Assembly: GCA_902761225.1 (NCBI GenBank)
Contig: CACWJQ010000006.1
Coordinates: 29,231 to 93,230 of the forward strand
Source of the DNA: an uncultured Lachnospiraceae bacterium
Lineage (GTDB): Bacteria; Bacillota; Clostridia; Lachnospirales; Lachnospiraceae
Direction: 5' to 3'
Length of the DNA: 64,000 nt
The notes under the pieces are model-generated. The model did no database searches. It worked only from the letters and a program-made list of their open reading frames with translations, and was not told where the DNA came from. Shown in pieces: positions 52,127 to 61,008 of this stretch (positions are counted from its first letter, which is position 1; every line of letters begins with the position of its first letter). The position numbers and the translations under genes were made by a program.

Positions 52127-54337
52127 TCACTTCTTACTCTTTTTGATAGGCGTATAGCTCCTGATCCTCTGCTCTATCACCTTCTCAAGCTCTTCCTCTG
52201 TATAGGGGATGAACTTCATGATGATCATGCTCTGAGGCCTTATCTTAACTGATATGGACTGGGTCCTTCCGTCAAGTCTCTTATCGGTAGCCTTTCTGAC
52301 GGTTCTTGATACCGATGATGAACCGCCGTAAGCCTTATCGTCAGTAGTGAAGATCTCCTTGTACTTTCCTTCATAGGGCACACCGGTACGGAATTCCTGT
52401 TCTATGCCGGAGAAGTTGATCACCATTACCAGCATATCCTCGGGGTCATCAGTCTTTCTTACAAAGGAAACGCAGGACTGATCCGAGTTCATGTTGCTCA
52501 GCCATTCGAAGCACTCGGGATCCGATTCGTTCTTATGGAGGGCAGGCTCCTTCTTATACAGATCGTTGAGGGCAGATATAAGCCTGATATCTCCTGCCTT
52601 AACATCGAGGCCTGTCAGTTTCTTGCCCGGATGAGCAAAGAGATAACCCAGGGAAAGTCTTATCTGTGACTTTATGGATTCATCGTCCCCTGTAAGAAGG
52701 GTGCTGAATTCCCCGATCTCGGCTGTTTTCTCCCTCCCCGCAAAGGGAAGAATGTAATCTTCAACAAATGCGTAGGTAAAACCATCGGGAAGAAGATGCA
52801 GATTCTTTCCTCTGTAGAGAGGATCGAAGCCTATGAATCCCCTGTAGTCATCATAGAATACTTCATTCCACTTAAGGTCAAATCCAAGTCCTCCGTCCGC
52901 AACGGGATCGGTTATTCCCTGATGGAGGGATGAATCCTCTGCTATAAGGATAAGTCCCGGGAACTTCTTTGTGATCTCTGTATTGAACTTCTTAAGGAAC
53001 GCTATCGCATCGATATTCTCGTTGCCGCCGTATATGTTGGGAACCCAGTCGGTCTTGGAATAGTCAAGATACATCATCCTGGCGGTTCCGTATATCCTCA
53101 GTCCGTCGAGTCCGTAAGTGCGTACAAGGCGGGCTCCGGAGGAAAGCAGGAAATTGCATACGGTGTTGCTTGAGTAGTTGAACAGGCACGCATCGATATC
53201 AGCCGCATATCCCTGCCTTGGATCGATGTGCTCGAAAAGCCCTGTTCCATCGTATCTGACAAGTGCTCCCTCTTCCGAGGCAAAATATGAAGGAACCCAG
53301 TCAAGTATCACCCCTACGCCTACAGAATGCAGATCCTTAACAAGAGCTGCGAACTCTTCAGAGCTTCCGAGTCTTATATCAACGGCAAAGTAGGACATGA
53401 TCTTATCCGATGCTTTTCTCGAAGACGAAAGGATATTCCCGATGCTTACATGTGTGTAGCCGCACTCTTTGCAGACAGTTACAAGCTCCTTATCCATCCT
53501 TGCAAAGGCTGAGCATTCTTCGTTTACATAGCTGTACGGATTTACCTGAAATACGCTGACGGGCTGGTCCTTAAGATTTTTCTTTTTCGATGAAAGAGGA
53601 CTTAAGGATGAAGCAGCCTTACCGCCAACCACAGACATAAACTCATTGTCCCCGGAACATTCCGCGGCAAAAGGGTCTGCAGATCTGTGGATCTCATAAT
53701 TCCTGAACTTGATCTCGTACTGATACTTCTCACCTGCCGCAACTCCCGGAACGAAGAGCTCGAACACGCCCGTATCACCTCTTCTGCACATCTGGTGTAT
53801 GCGTCCGTCCCATGAATTGAAGTCTCCCACAACGCTGACTCTCATTGCATTAGGAGCATATACCGCAAAAAGAGTTCCCTCTTCCTCATCATGAGTCATT
53901 ACATGCGACCCAAGGATCTCATCTGCATTAAGTGATGTTCCTTCGGTGAACTTTGCTATATCGGACTCCCTGATGATCTCCTTATGTCTGTAAGGATCTC
54001 CGCATCTTAAGACCTTCTTCTTGAGAGTCTTACCGTCTTCCTGTCTCTTTTCATAGGTAACAACATAAGTATATGGTCCGGGATCTTTGGTAGGAAGGAG
54101 CTGCGCATAGAAGCCGTCGTCATCCGCAACCTCCATCTTAGTCTCACACACTCCGCCGGTCTCTCCTCTGTCCTTCCACTTTACGACAACGGAGTCCGAA
54201 CCGGGAAAGAAAGCCTGAAGCAGGGTTGTCTGCCCCTTTGCATGAGGTCCGAGAAGATCCTGGGGATGAGCACATTCAGAATAGATGACCTCCTCAATAA
54301 ATGCCCAGTCCATAAGCTTATAAAGTCTCTTATTCAT
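52127..54337 (-). CDS. GlgB-like branching-enzyme homologue lacking the catalytic nucleophile
   Basis: 736 residues, the size of glycogen branching enzyme. It has an N-terminal extension, a CBM48-like domain (~150-225; VVGDFNSWDGR), a GH13-like barrel (~258-600) and a C-terminal beta domain. The barrel aligns by landmark (DWVPSYF 346-352, YDGTGLFEHIDPR, YGLDGLRIYGTARMMYLDYS), but the catalytic Asp of the canonical LRVDAV motif is Tyr416. The EVHLGSW motif is replaced (VFQVNPYSY) and the canonical HDE of region IV reads EDY (526-528); the acid/base Glu is kept in IAEDSS (E467). It is therefore probably not an active branching enzyme. It follows the DUF1015 gene. Confidence 0.8.
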   Translation of the reverse strand: MNKRLYKLMDWAFIEEVIYSECAHPQDLLGPHAKGQTTLLQAFFPGSDSVVVKWKDRGETGGVCETKMEVADDDGFYAQLLPTKDPGPYTYVVTYEKRQEDGKTLKKKVLRCGDPYRHKEIIRESDIAKFTEGTSLNADEILGSHVMTHDEEEGTLFAVYAPNAMRVSVVGDFNSWDGRIHQMCRRGDTGVFELFVPGVAAGEKYQYEIKFRNYEIHRSADPFAAECSGDNEFMSVVGGKAASSLSPLSSKKKNLKDQPVSVFQVNPYSYVNEECSAFARMDKELVTVCKECGYTHVSIGNILSSSRKASDKIMSYFAVDIRLGSSEEFAALVKDLHSVGVGVILDWVPSYFASEEGALVRYDGTGLFEHIDPRQGYAADIDACLFNYSSNTVCNFLLSSGARLVRTYGLDGLRIYGTARMMYLDYSKTDWVPNIYGGNENIDAIAFLKKFNTEITKKFPGLILIAEDSSLHQGITDPVADGGLGFDLKWNEVFYDDYRGFIGFDPLYRGKNLHLLPDGFTYAFVEDYILPFAGREKTAEIGEFSTLLTGDDESIKSQIRLSLGYLFAHPGKKLTGLDVKAGDIRLISALNDLYKKEPALHKNESDPECFEWLSNMNSDQSCVSFVRKTDDPEDMLVMVINFSGIEQEFRTGVPYEGKYKEIFTTDDKAYGGSSSVSRTVRKATDKRLDGRTQSISVKIRPQSMIIMKFIPYTEEELEKVIEQRIRSYTPIKKSKK

Positions 54338-54363
54338 TGTTAAATAGCTCCAATCGTATTATT

Positions 54364-55602
54364 TCAGTCTATCTTATGAAGGAAAAGTCCGCTCCTTAAC
54401 TTGGGCTCAAACCATGTGGACTTGGGAGGCATAAGAAGACCTGCATCCGCAACGGTAAAGAGTTCCTCGATGGAAGTAGGGAACATTGAGAAAGCTACCT
54501 GCATATCCTCATGGCATCTCTTCTCAAGCTCCTTAAGCCCCCTGATACCGCCGACAAAATCGATCCTCTTATCGGTTCTGGGATCGCCGATGCCAAGGAC
54601 AGGTCCCAAAAGTCCGTTCTGAAGCACCGATACGTCAAGTCCGTCAACAGGATCATCCGACTTAAGATCGTGATGTGCTCTGAGCTTGTACCACTTACCG
54701 TCGAAGTACATTCCAAAGATACCCTTATCTTCGGGAGAATAAAGCTTCTTTGCATCACATACTTCGAATCTTGCTATCACTTCGTTGAAGAACTGGACCT
54801 CTGAAAGTCCGTTAAGATCCTTAATAACCCTGTTATAGTCCATGATCTTCAGTTCATCTCCGGGGAAGATGACACTGAGGAAATAGTTGAACTCCTCGTT
54901 TCCTGTATAGCCGGGATTCTCCTCTCTTCTCTTAAGTCCAACCTTAACTGCACTTGCACATCTGTGATGTCCGTCAGCTATATAAAGAGAATCCATATCT
55001 GAGAAGCAGAGCTTTATAGCCTCTACCTTCTCCTTATCCTTAACGGAAAAAACTCTGTGTCTGATACCGTCATCTGATGTAAAATCGCAGTCAGCCTCGT
55101 TCTTCTTAACCGCATCAATGATCCCCTTCAGGATATCATTCTTACGGTAAGCAAGGAAAATGGGACCTGTCTGGAATCCTGTGGTATCAACGTGGCGGAT
55201 CCTGTCAACTTCCTTGTCGGCACGGGTATTCTCATGCTTCTTGATAACTCCGTTAACATAGTCATCGATCGATGCACATGCGACGATACCCGTCTGGGAA
55301 CGTCCGTCCATTGTGAGCTCATAGAGGTAATATCCCGGGTCACCCTCATCCTGAACAAACCTGCCGTCTTCGATCCTTTCCCTGATCATATCGGCAGCCT
55401 TGACATATACTCTGTCATCATATGTATCCACATCATCGGGAAACTGAGTCTCCGCTCTGTCTATAGCAAGGAAGGACTCGGGGTTCTTCTTCACTATCTC
55501 CACGCTCTCCGCACGGTTGTAAACGTCATACGGAAGAGCAGCTATCACGCTCTCCATTCCCTTCTTAGGTCTGTAAGCATTAAAAGGTCTTACGTCAGCC
55601 AT
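54364..55602 (-). CDS. DUF1015 family protein
   Basis: About 412 residues. DUF1015 hallmarks are the N-terminal RPFNAYRPKKG and the LYIADGHHRCASAVK motif (~212), with a mixed alpha/beta fold and no transmembrane segments. The biochemical function is unknown; the gene often sits near serine biosynthesis genes, as here (serA and serC lie at 57169-59442). The start is the ATG at 55602 with GGAGG 5 nt upstream; the frame begins at 55617. It precedes the GlgB-like gene by 26 nt. Confidence 0.85.
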   Translation of the reverse strand: MADVRPFNAYRPKKGMESVIAALPYDVYNRAESVEIVKKNPESFLAIDRAETQFPDDVDTYDDRVYVKAADMIRERIEDGRFVQDEGDPGYYLYELTMDGRSQTGIVACASIDDYVNGVIKKHENTRADKEVDRIRHVDTTGFQTGPIFLAYRKNDILKGIIDAVKKNEADCDFTSDDGIRHRVFSVKDKEKVEAIKLCFSDMDSLYIADGHHRCASAVKVGLKRREENPGYTGNEEFNYFLSVIFPGDELKIMDYNRVIKDLNGLSEVQFFNEVIARFEVCDAKKLYSPEDKGIFGMYFDGKWYKLRAHHDLKSDDPVDGLDVSVLQNGLLGPVLGIGDPRTDKRIDFVGGIRGLKELEKRCHEDMQVAFSMFPTSIEELFTVADAGLLMPPKSTWFEPKLRSGLFLHKID

Positions 55603-55735
55603 TTTTTCCTCCATCATTATTTATTCAAGAATATGTTAATAATTATAATATATGTTCAAAATGTGATCCTTACATAATTGTTATCTGCATTCATGTGTTA
55701 TCGATTACTTTGATGACAGAACCTGTCTATTAGCT

Positions 55736-56356
55736 TCACTTAACTATATCACCCTTTTCATTAGTTTCATATATCTCCATCTCTTCAAGTTCAGGCCATG
55801 CATCATACCAATCAACTCCATTTTCATCAGCTCTATCCTGCAATGTATTTGGTAATCCGAGCCTTTTAATTCCATTAAAACATGTATATGTGGAAGGATC
55901 ATTCCAAAAAACAAAATCAGTAATCCATATAATATCCAAATTATGAAACTTTCCATCATCATATGTTTCTCTATTCTCACTTGAGAAATTATATAAAGCC
56001 AGAACGCCTCTGCTCATAGATGGTGAACCATCCATTAGGTTAATTTGAACTCTACTGTCCAATAAATCACTATACTTATTTACCGTTTCCGATATTTTCT
56101 CGATACTTGTTATATCTCTCTTCAAAATAAAAAAATAATAAACAATTACATTATCAGAATCAGTCGCACACCCCTGATAAAGATACTCACCACTTATATC
56201 ATTCATAACTGATTTTGAAAAGTCATCATCAGGTTCGCAATGATAATAATATCCATAATTAGACGGGGGTAAATCTTTTCGTTGAATATAATAAATCACC
56301 CCTATAAAAACCACCAAAGGTATAGACAACAAAAATATACATTTTTTTGCTCTCAT
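55736..56356 (-). CDS. Hypothetical membrane-anchored/exported protein in AT-rich patch
   Basis: 206 residues. An N-terminal hydrophobic helix (~7-24, FLLSIPLVVFIGVIYYI) anchors or exports an acidic domain rich in Tyr, Asp and Asn, with three Cys (HCEPDDD, QGCATDS, TCFNG). I recognise no family. The sequence is noticeably more AT-rich than neighbouring genes and uses more A/T-ending codons. The ATG overlaps the stop of the broken gene at 56353-56609 (ATGA), which suggests coupled translation. Likely accessory. Confidence 0.6.
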   Translation of the reverse strand: MRAKKCIFLLSIPLVVFIGVIYYIQRKDLPPSNYGYYYHCEPDDDFSKSVMNDISGEYLYQGCATDSDNVIVYYFFILKRDITSIEKISETVNKYSDLLDSRVQINLMDGSPSMSRGVLALYNFSSENRETYDDGKFHNLDIIWITDFVFWNDPSTYTCFNGIKRLGLPNTLQDRADENGVDWYDAWPELEEMEIYETNEKGDIVK

Positions 56357-56609
56357 AACTTCACCTTTTCTATTGGCGTATTGCCCGTGTTATTAATAGT
56401 AACGGCTAGGTTATAGCCTCCTTCCCATGTAGACAAAATCGAAAAAGTGATGCAATAATCATCACCTGAATATAATCTTTCATTATCAAAATGCGTATCG
56501 GAATCTAATAATAACTCAGTAGCATTTACAGAAACAGAGAATGAACCGACAAACAGAACAACCGTTAAAATGAATGAGATTAATAACCTGCTTAATTTTT
56601 TATACTCAT
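56353..56609 (-). pseudogene. Secreted-protein gene with a -1 base frameshift in a six-A run
   Basis: A good ribosome site (GAGGGGG) precedes ATG 56609, but that frame stops after five codons (M-S-I-K-N). If the A-run at 56596-56601 had seven A instead of six, the same start would read 85 residues: MSIKKLSRLLISFILTVVL, a signal peptide ending VNA, then a mature domain with the TWEGGYNLAVTINNTGNTPIEKVKL end, which resembles the middle of a cellulose-binding (CBM2-like) beta-sandwich cut short. The continuing frame ends at TGA 56353 overlapping the next ATG. It may be a pseudogene, a phase-variable gene, a slippage-rescued gene or an assembly error. Confidence 0.65.
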
Positions 56610-56613
56610 AGAT

Positions 56614-56801
56614 ATCCCCCTCAAGACATTTAAGATTTAATCTCCTGTAATTTTATCATCATAAAATTGTTCATACAATGACCAAATAATATACGAAATT
56701 GTTTTTTAAAGCATAGAATTATATTGCTAATGATTGCATATTGTATTGATTTTGTCATATTCAAGATTATAATATACTGAGACGATTAACGGAGGATCAT
56801 T
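56614..56801. other. AT-rich intergenic region
   Basis: About 190 bp with no coding signal; it lies between the broken secreted gene (minus strand) and the 56802 gene (plus strand), so it should hold divergent promoters. On the minus side a weak TTGTAT-17-TAAAAT is possible; the plus-side promoter is listed separately. Confidence 0.5.
56746..56773 (+). promoter_or_regulatory. Promoter for the 56802 gene
   Basis: TTGATT (56746-56751) and TATAAT (56768-56773) on the plus strand, with 16-nt spacing, about 29 nt upstream of the start codon. Confidence 0.6.
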
Positions 56802-57065
56802 ATGACTACAGAACAACATGAAATGCTTAAAAGAATAAACGAATACGCCGAAGAGGTTATGCCTGATATAGACCCGCAGAAGACTCCCATATCATTTCAG
56901 CTTGAGAAGCTTAAGCCCATCATGCAGACGATTGCAGATGAGAAGGGAGTAGAGATCAATGATGTGTTCATCGAATATATGGATCTTGCAAGCGAAGCTG
57001 CCCTGGACATGGAGAACAAGCTCCAGGAATCTCTCAAAGACATAGACGATGACGACAGAAAATAA
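56802..57065 (+). CDS. Small acidic protein of unknown function
   Basis: 87 residues on the plus strand. It is mostly helical with an acidic end (SLKDIDDDDRK) and no signal peptide. The start has GGAGG 6 nt upstream, and it ends with tandem TAA stops. A hairpin terminator lies 58 nt beyond. I do not recognise the family. Composition is like the core genes rather than the AT-rich patch. Confidence 0.75.
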   Translation: MTTEQHEMLKRINEYAEEVMPDIDPQKTPISFQLEKLKPIMQTIADEKGVEINDVFIEYMDLASEAALDMENKLQESLKDIDDDDRK

Positions 57066-57123
57066 TAAGGCCAAGTGTGAAACCGCTGTCACACAGTGAT
57101 CTTTAATTATATCAGCACATTAA

Positions 57124-57149
57124 AATGGCACGCCGGATGGCGTGCCATT
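57124..57149. terminator. Bidirectional terminator
   Basis: A perfect 11-bp stem (AATGGCACGCC / GGCGTGCCATT, 4-nt loop) lies between the convergent 56802 (plus) and serA (minus) genes; the minus side has ATTTTAATG, the plus side a weaker tail. Confidence 0.8.
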
Positions 57150-57168
57150 AATGTTACATATCAGTGAT

Positions 57169-58335
57169 TCATCCCTTGACTACGCGGACTCTGAGGACTC
57201 CCTCAGCTGCTGAGAGCTTCTCTACAAGAGACTCGGTAGGAACATCATCGAGGTCAAGAAGAGTTACTGCGTAATCTCCTCTGGACTTGTTCATCATATC
57301 GGAGATATTGATCTTCTCTGCTCCGAATACAGCGGTGAACTGTGCGATCATGTTGGCCTGGTTCTTGTGGAACACCTCAACTCTGCCCTTATTGTCGCAG
57401 GGTCCCATATCGATTGCGGGATAGTTAACGGAATTCTTGATGTTTCCGTTATTGAGATAGTCCATGATCTCCTCTACTGCCATCTTAGCACAGTTGTCCT
57501 CGGACTCCTCTGTGCTTGCTCCAAGGTGAGGGGTGAGGATGACACCGGGCTGTCCTGCAGTTGTTGCATTGGGGAAATCGGATACGTATCTTGCAACCTT
57601 GCCGTTCTTGAGAGCCTCAAGCATATCAGTCTCTGATACAAGAAGGTCACGTGCATAGTTGATGACCACAACGCCGTCCTTCATCTGGGATATAGCGTCT
57701 CTGTTGATGGTTCCCTTGGTTGAATCAAGAAGAGGAACATGGATGGTGATGTAATCACACTCCTTGTAGATCTCCTCAACCTTCTCTACATGATGAACGT
57801 TTCTTGAAAGGTTCCAGGCAGCATTTACGGAAAGATAAGGATCATATCCGTATACGTCCATTCCAAGGTGAAGAGCTGCGTTTGCAACCTTTACACCGAT
57901 AGCTCCGAGGCCGATTACACCGAGCTTCTTGCCGGCGATCTCAGTACCTGCGAAATTCTTCTTCTGCTTCTCTGCAGTCTTGGCAATATCAGCATCTGAA
58001 GCGTTATCCTTGATCCACTCGATACCACCCACGATATCTCTTGCTGCAAGGAGCATTCCTGCGATAACAAGCTCCTTAACGCCGTTAGCGTTGGCACCGG
58101 GAGTATTGAATACAACGATACCCTTTTCAGCGCACTTGTCGAGAGGGATATTGTTGACTCCCGCACCTGCTCTTGCTACTGCAAGAAGACTGCCGGGAAG
58201 CTCCATCTCATGCATTGAAGCACTTCTTACAAGAACACCTTCAGCATCATCGATCTTGTCGGTAATGTGAAAATCATCTGTGAGGTCTGCAAGACCAACC
58301 TGAGAAATGGGATTCAGGCAATTAATCTTATACAT
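57169..58335 (-). CDS. serA: D-3-phosphoglycerate dehydrogenase
   Basis: 388 residues: a short-form enzyme with substrate domain, NAD domain (LGVIGLGAIGVKVANAA) and a compact C-terminal ACT domain (~315-388, VFHKNQANMIAQFTAVF). The catalytic His lies in TPHLGASTEES. It makes 3-phosphohydroxypyruvate, first step of serine synthesis. It follows serC with a 24-nt gap. AAGGAG is at the start. Confidence 0.96.
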   Translation of the reverse strand: MYKINCLNPISQVGLADLTDDFHITDKIDDAEGVLVRSASMHEMELPGSLLAVARAGAGVNNIPLDKCAEKGIVVFNTPGANANGVKELVIAGMLLAARDIVGGIEWIKDNASDADIAKTAEKQKKNFAGTEIAGKKLGVIGLGAIGVKVANAALHLGMDVYGYDPYLSVNAAWNLSRNVHHVEKVEEIYKECDYITIHVPLLDSTKGTINRDAISQMKDGVVVINYARDLLVSETDMLEALKNGKVARYVSDFPNATTAGQPGVILTPHLGASTEESEDNCAKMAVEEIMDYLNNGNIKNSVNYPAIDMGPCDNKGRVEVFHKNQANMIAQFTAVFGAEKINISDMMNKSRGDYAVTLLDLDDVPTESLVEKLSAAEGVLRVRVVKG

Positions 58336-58359
58336 TGATAACTCCTTTCAAAGAGAGAC

Positions 58360-59442
58360 TTAAGCGTTCTCTTCCTCAAACTTCTTCATAAACTCAACAA
58401 GCTTCTCAACGCCTTCCCTGGGCATAGCGTTGTAGATGGATGCTCTCATACCGCCAACGGTTCTGTGTCCCTTGAGATTAACAAATCCTGCAGCGGTTGC
58501 TTCCTTGACGAACTTGGCATCGAGCTCTTCGTTACCGGTAACAAAAGGAACGTTCATAAGAGATCTGTCTTCCTTAACAACGGTTCCCTTGAAAAGCTTG
58601 GACTGATCGAGGAAATCATAAAGGATCTTAGCCTTCTCCTCGTTTCTTCTCTTCATCTCCTCAAGTCCGCCCATCTTCTTGAGCCACTTGAATACCTTGC
58701 CGCAGATGTAGATGGTGTAGCAGGGAGGAGTATTGTAAAGGGAATCATTATCAGCCTGGGTCTTCCACTTGAGCATGGTAGGAGTTCCGGGAAGAACATC
58801 ATCAGTGATAAGATCCTCTCTGATTATGGCGATAACACATCCTGCAGGTCCGATGTTCTTCTGAACACCGCCGTAGATCACACCGTACTTGGTTACATCA
58901 ACAGGCTCTGAAAGGAAACAGGAGGAAACGTCGGATACAAGGATCTTGCCCTTGGTATTGGGAAGGGTCTTGTACTTGGTACCGTATATGGTATTGTTCT
59001 CACAGATATAGACATAGTCCATATCATCGGTGATGGGAAGATCTGAACAGTCAGGAATGTAGCTGAAGGTCTTGTCAGCGGATGATGCAAGCTCAACTGC
59101 CTCACCATAGATCTTAGCTTCCTGGTATGCCTTCTTAGCCCACTGACCTGTAATGATGTATCCTGCCTTCTTATTCTTCATCATGTTCATGGGAACCTCT
59201 GCGAAGAACTGGGATGCACCGCCCTGAAGGAACAGTACCTTATAATTGTCGGGGATATTCATAAGCTCTCTGAGATCTGCTTCAGCTTCCTTGATGATGG
59301 TATCATACACCTTGGATCTGTGGCTCATCTCCATAACGGACTGGCCTGATCCCTGGTAATCAAGCATCTCTTCGGCTGCTTCCTTGAGAACCTCTTCAGG
59401 TAATACTGCAGGTCCTGCTGAGAAATTATAAACTCTGGACAT
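58360..59442 (-). CDS. serC: Phosphoserine aminotransferase
   Basis: 360 residues. It starts with YNFSAGPAVLPEEVL, and the PLP lysine is in YGGVQKNIGPAGC. The conserved GGMRASIYNAMP end is present. It converts 3-phosphohydroxypyruvate to phosphoserine, then serB completes serine. serB is not in the window. Strong AAGGAGG, and a promoter at 59536-59564 suggests a serC-serA operon. Confidence 0.97.
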   Translation of the reverse strand: MSRVYNFSAGPAVLPEEVLKEAAEEMLDYQGSGQSVMEMSHRSKVYDTIIKEAEADLRELMNIPDNYKVLFLQGGASQFFAEVPMNMMKNKKAGYIITGQWAKKAYQEAKIYGEAVELASSADKTFSYIPDCSDLPITDDMDYVYICENNTIYGTKYKTLPNTKGKILVSDVSSCFLSEPVDVTKYGVIYGGVQKNIGPAGCVIAIIREDLITDDVLPGTPTMLKWKTQADNDSLYNTPPCYTIYICGKVFKWLKKMGGLEEMKRRNEEKAKILYDFLDQSKLFKGTVVKEDRSLMNVPFVTGNEELDAKFVKEATAAGFVNLKGHRTVGGMRASIYNAMPREGVEKLVEFMKKFEEENA

Positions 59443-59459
59443 TTTCTTCCTCCTTAAAT

Positions 59460-59564
59460 TGTCGCGTCAGCGACATTGATTTATGTAAGCGAAAGCTCTG
59501 CTTTCGCCTAGCCTTCTAAAAACTATAACTTCTTTAAAATAAAACTTTAAGCCCCTTAAGTCAA
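59460..59564 (-). promoter_or_regulatory. Promoter and hairpin-rich leader of serC
   Basis: TTGACT (59559-59564) and TATTTT (59536-59541) with 17-nt spacing, abutting the transpeptidase stop. The leader contains two clear hairpins: GCGAAAGC-AGA-GCTTTCGC and TGTCGC-TGAC-GCGACA. Neither has a T-run, so they are more likely stability or regulatory elements than terminators. Confidence 0.55.
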
Positions 59565-59565
59565 C

Positions 59566-61002
59566 TTAATAATCGTAAACTATTACCGGCGTACCTATAT
59601 CGGCGTTTTCATATATTATGCGTGCCGGCTCCTTGTCCATATTGATACAGCCGTGGGAACCGTCATATGTATATATCTCTCCGCCCCATTCGTCTCTCCA
59701 GTCCGAATCGTGAAGACCGTAAGCTTTGAAATACGCGATCCAGTAGGAAACGAAGTCTATATAGTCCCTTCCGTAGAGCCATGCATCGGTAGCCTTTGAG
59801 TAGATTGCAAATACTCCCCTTGGTGTGGTCCTTCCCTTGGGAACATCTCCCGATACTATATCCGTCTCAAGGATCAGCTCACCATCCTTGTAAAAATACA
59901 GGTACTGGTCTATCAGGTCCACCTCGATAAAGGTATCACCTATATCGTTAAGTCCTCTGACGGTAGTTTCATGGGTATACTTCGGAACATGCACATCCGG
60001 TTTTCCGTCCCTTATCTCATCAGAATGGATCATTCCGAGAAGATACTTAAGTTCAGCATCCCTGTCAAGTTCCGTGCCGTATGTGCTGTAAAAGGCAGGT
60101 ATGAGGACCGTTCTTCCGGTAGAGCTCTTGAACTCCCTGTCGAGTCCGTAAGTGTTGTAAGCTTCACACAGATCATCGATCCATGCTGTCACGGCATCAT
60201 CATCAATGATAAAGTTTCCTTCCTCATCCCTTACAGGTCTTCCGCCTTCAGATACAATGAGAAAGCTCATAACAGCCTTGTCAAATGCGATCTTCTCGGC
60301 TCCCATATCATAGACAAGATCCGTATTCAGGAAGGAACACAGCTCATCATAGAACTTCTGCTCTTCTTCCTCAGCTGCAGAGTAGGGTGCATCATAGAAA
60401 TATGAGGCATCAAGCTGCAGATGGAACCTTCCGTTATCAAGTCCGTCCGTCAGGGCAAGCCATACCTTATCGGTATCCAGCCTTCTGAAATGCGTATCAT
60501 AGGAATAATATCCCTGCTCAGGATTTAAGAGCACCTGATAAACAGGCTCATCGTTTCTCTCGTCCCTCACCCTGTCAAGCTGATCAAAGGTACTCCTAAG
60601 AAGCTCTGCATCATAGGTGATGATAGGTTCAAGCTGAAGCACCTGTTTGGAAAATAGCGCTGCAGGCCATGCATAGGGATTCTGGGAATCCTTGGCTTTA
60701 TATATAGCCGACTGAAGATCGTATGAATACCCGATCTCTTCAGGACTTATCACCGAATCCTCATACTCCTCCGTAAGCCATGAGATCCTGATGTCCGGGA
60801 TCTCGATCTTTTCCCTGAGGTCTCTTGCAACGGATTCTATGTCACGTCCGGTACAGTACACATCACCTATCCAGGTGTTTGGCAGGAATTTCCTGGAAAA
60901 ATAATATACAGGAACCAGATATAAAAGTAATAAGACGGCTAAGACATTGAAGATAATGATGATCAATGTCGGTCGTTTTGAAAATATACTTCTGATAGAC
61001 AT
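59566..61002 (-). CDS. L,D-transpeptidase (YkuD domain), membrane-anchored
   Basis: 478 residues. A single N-terminal transmembrane helix (~12-34) is followed by a long extracellular region (~40-350) and a C-terminal YkuD domain (~355-478) with the catalytic motif GSHGCINMD (Cys nucleophile). It cross-links peptidoglycan through L,D (3-3) bonds or attaches proteins. The start at 61002 follows AAGGATCC directly after ilvB, with a 6-nt gap, suggesting co-transcription with ilv genes. Confidence 0.9.
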   Translation of the reverse strand: MSIRSIFSKRPTLIIIIFNVLAVLLLLYLVPVYYFSRKFLPNTWIGDVYCTGRDIESVARDLREKIEIPDIRISWLTEEYEDSVISPEEIGYSYDLQSAIYKAKDSQNPYAWPAALFSKQVLQLEPIITYDAELLRSTFDQLDRVRDERNDEPVYQVLLNPEQGYYSYDTHFRRLDTDKVWLALTDGLDNGRFHLQLDASYFYDAPYSAAEEEEQKFYDELCSFLNTDLVYDMGAEKIAFDKAVMSFLIVSEGGRPVRDEEGNFIIDDDAVTAWIDDLCEAYNTYGLDREFKSSTGRTVLIPAFYSTYGTELDRDAELKYLLGMIHSDEIRDGKPDVHVPKYTHETTVRGLNDIGDTFIEVDLIDQYLYFYKDGELILETDIVSGDVPKGRTTPRGVFAIYSKATDAWLYGRDYIDFVSYWIAYFKAYGLHDSDWRDEWGGEIYTYDGSHGCINMDKEPARIIYENADIGTPVIVYDY

Positions 61003-61008
61003 GGATCC

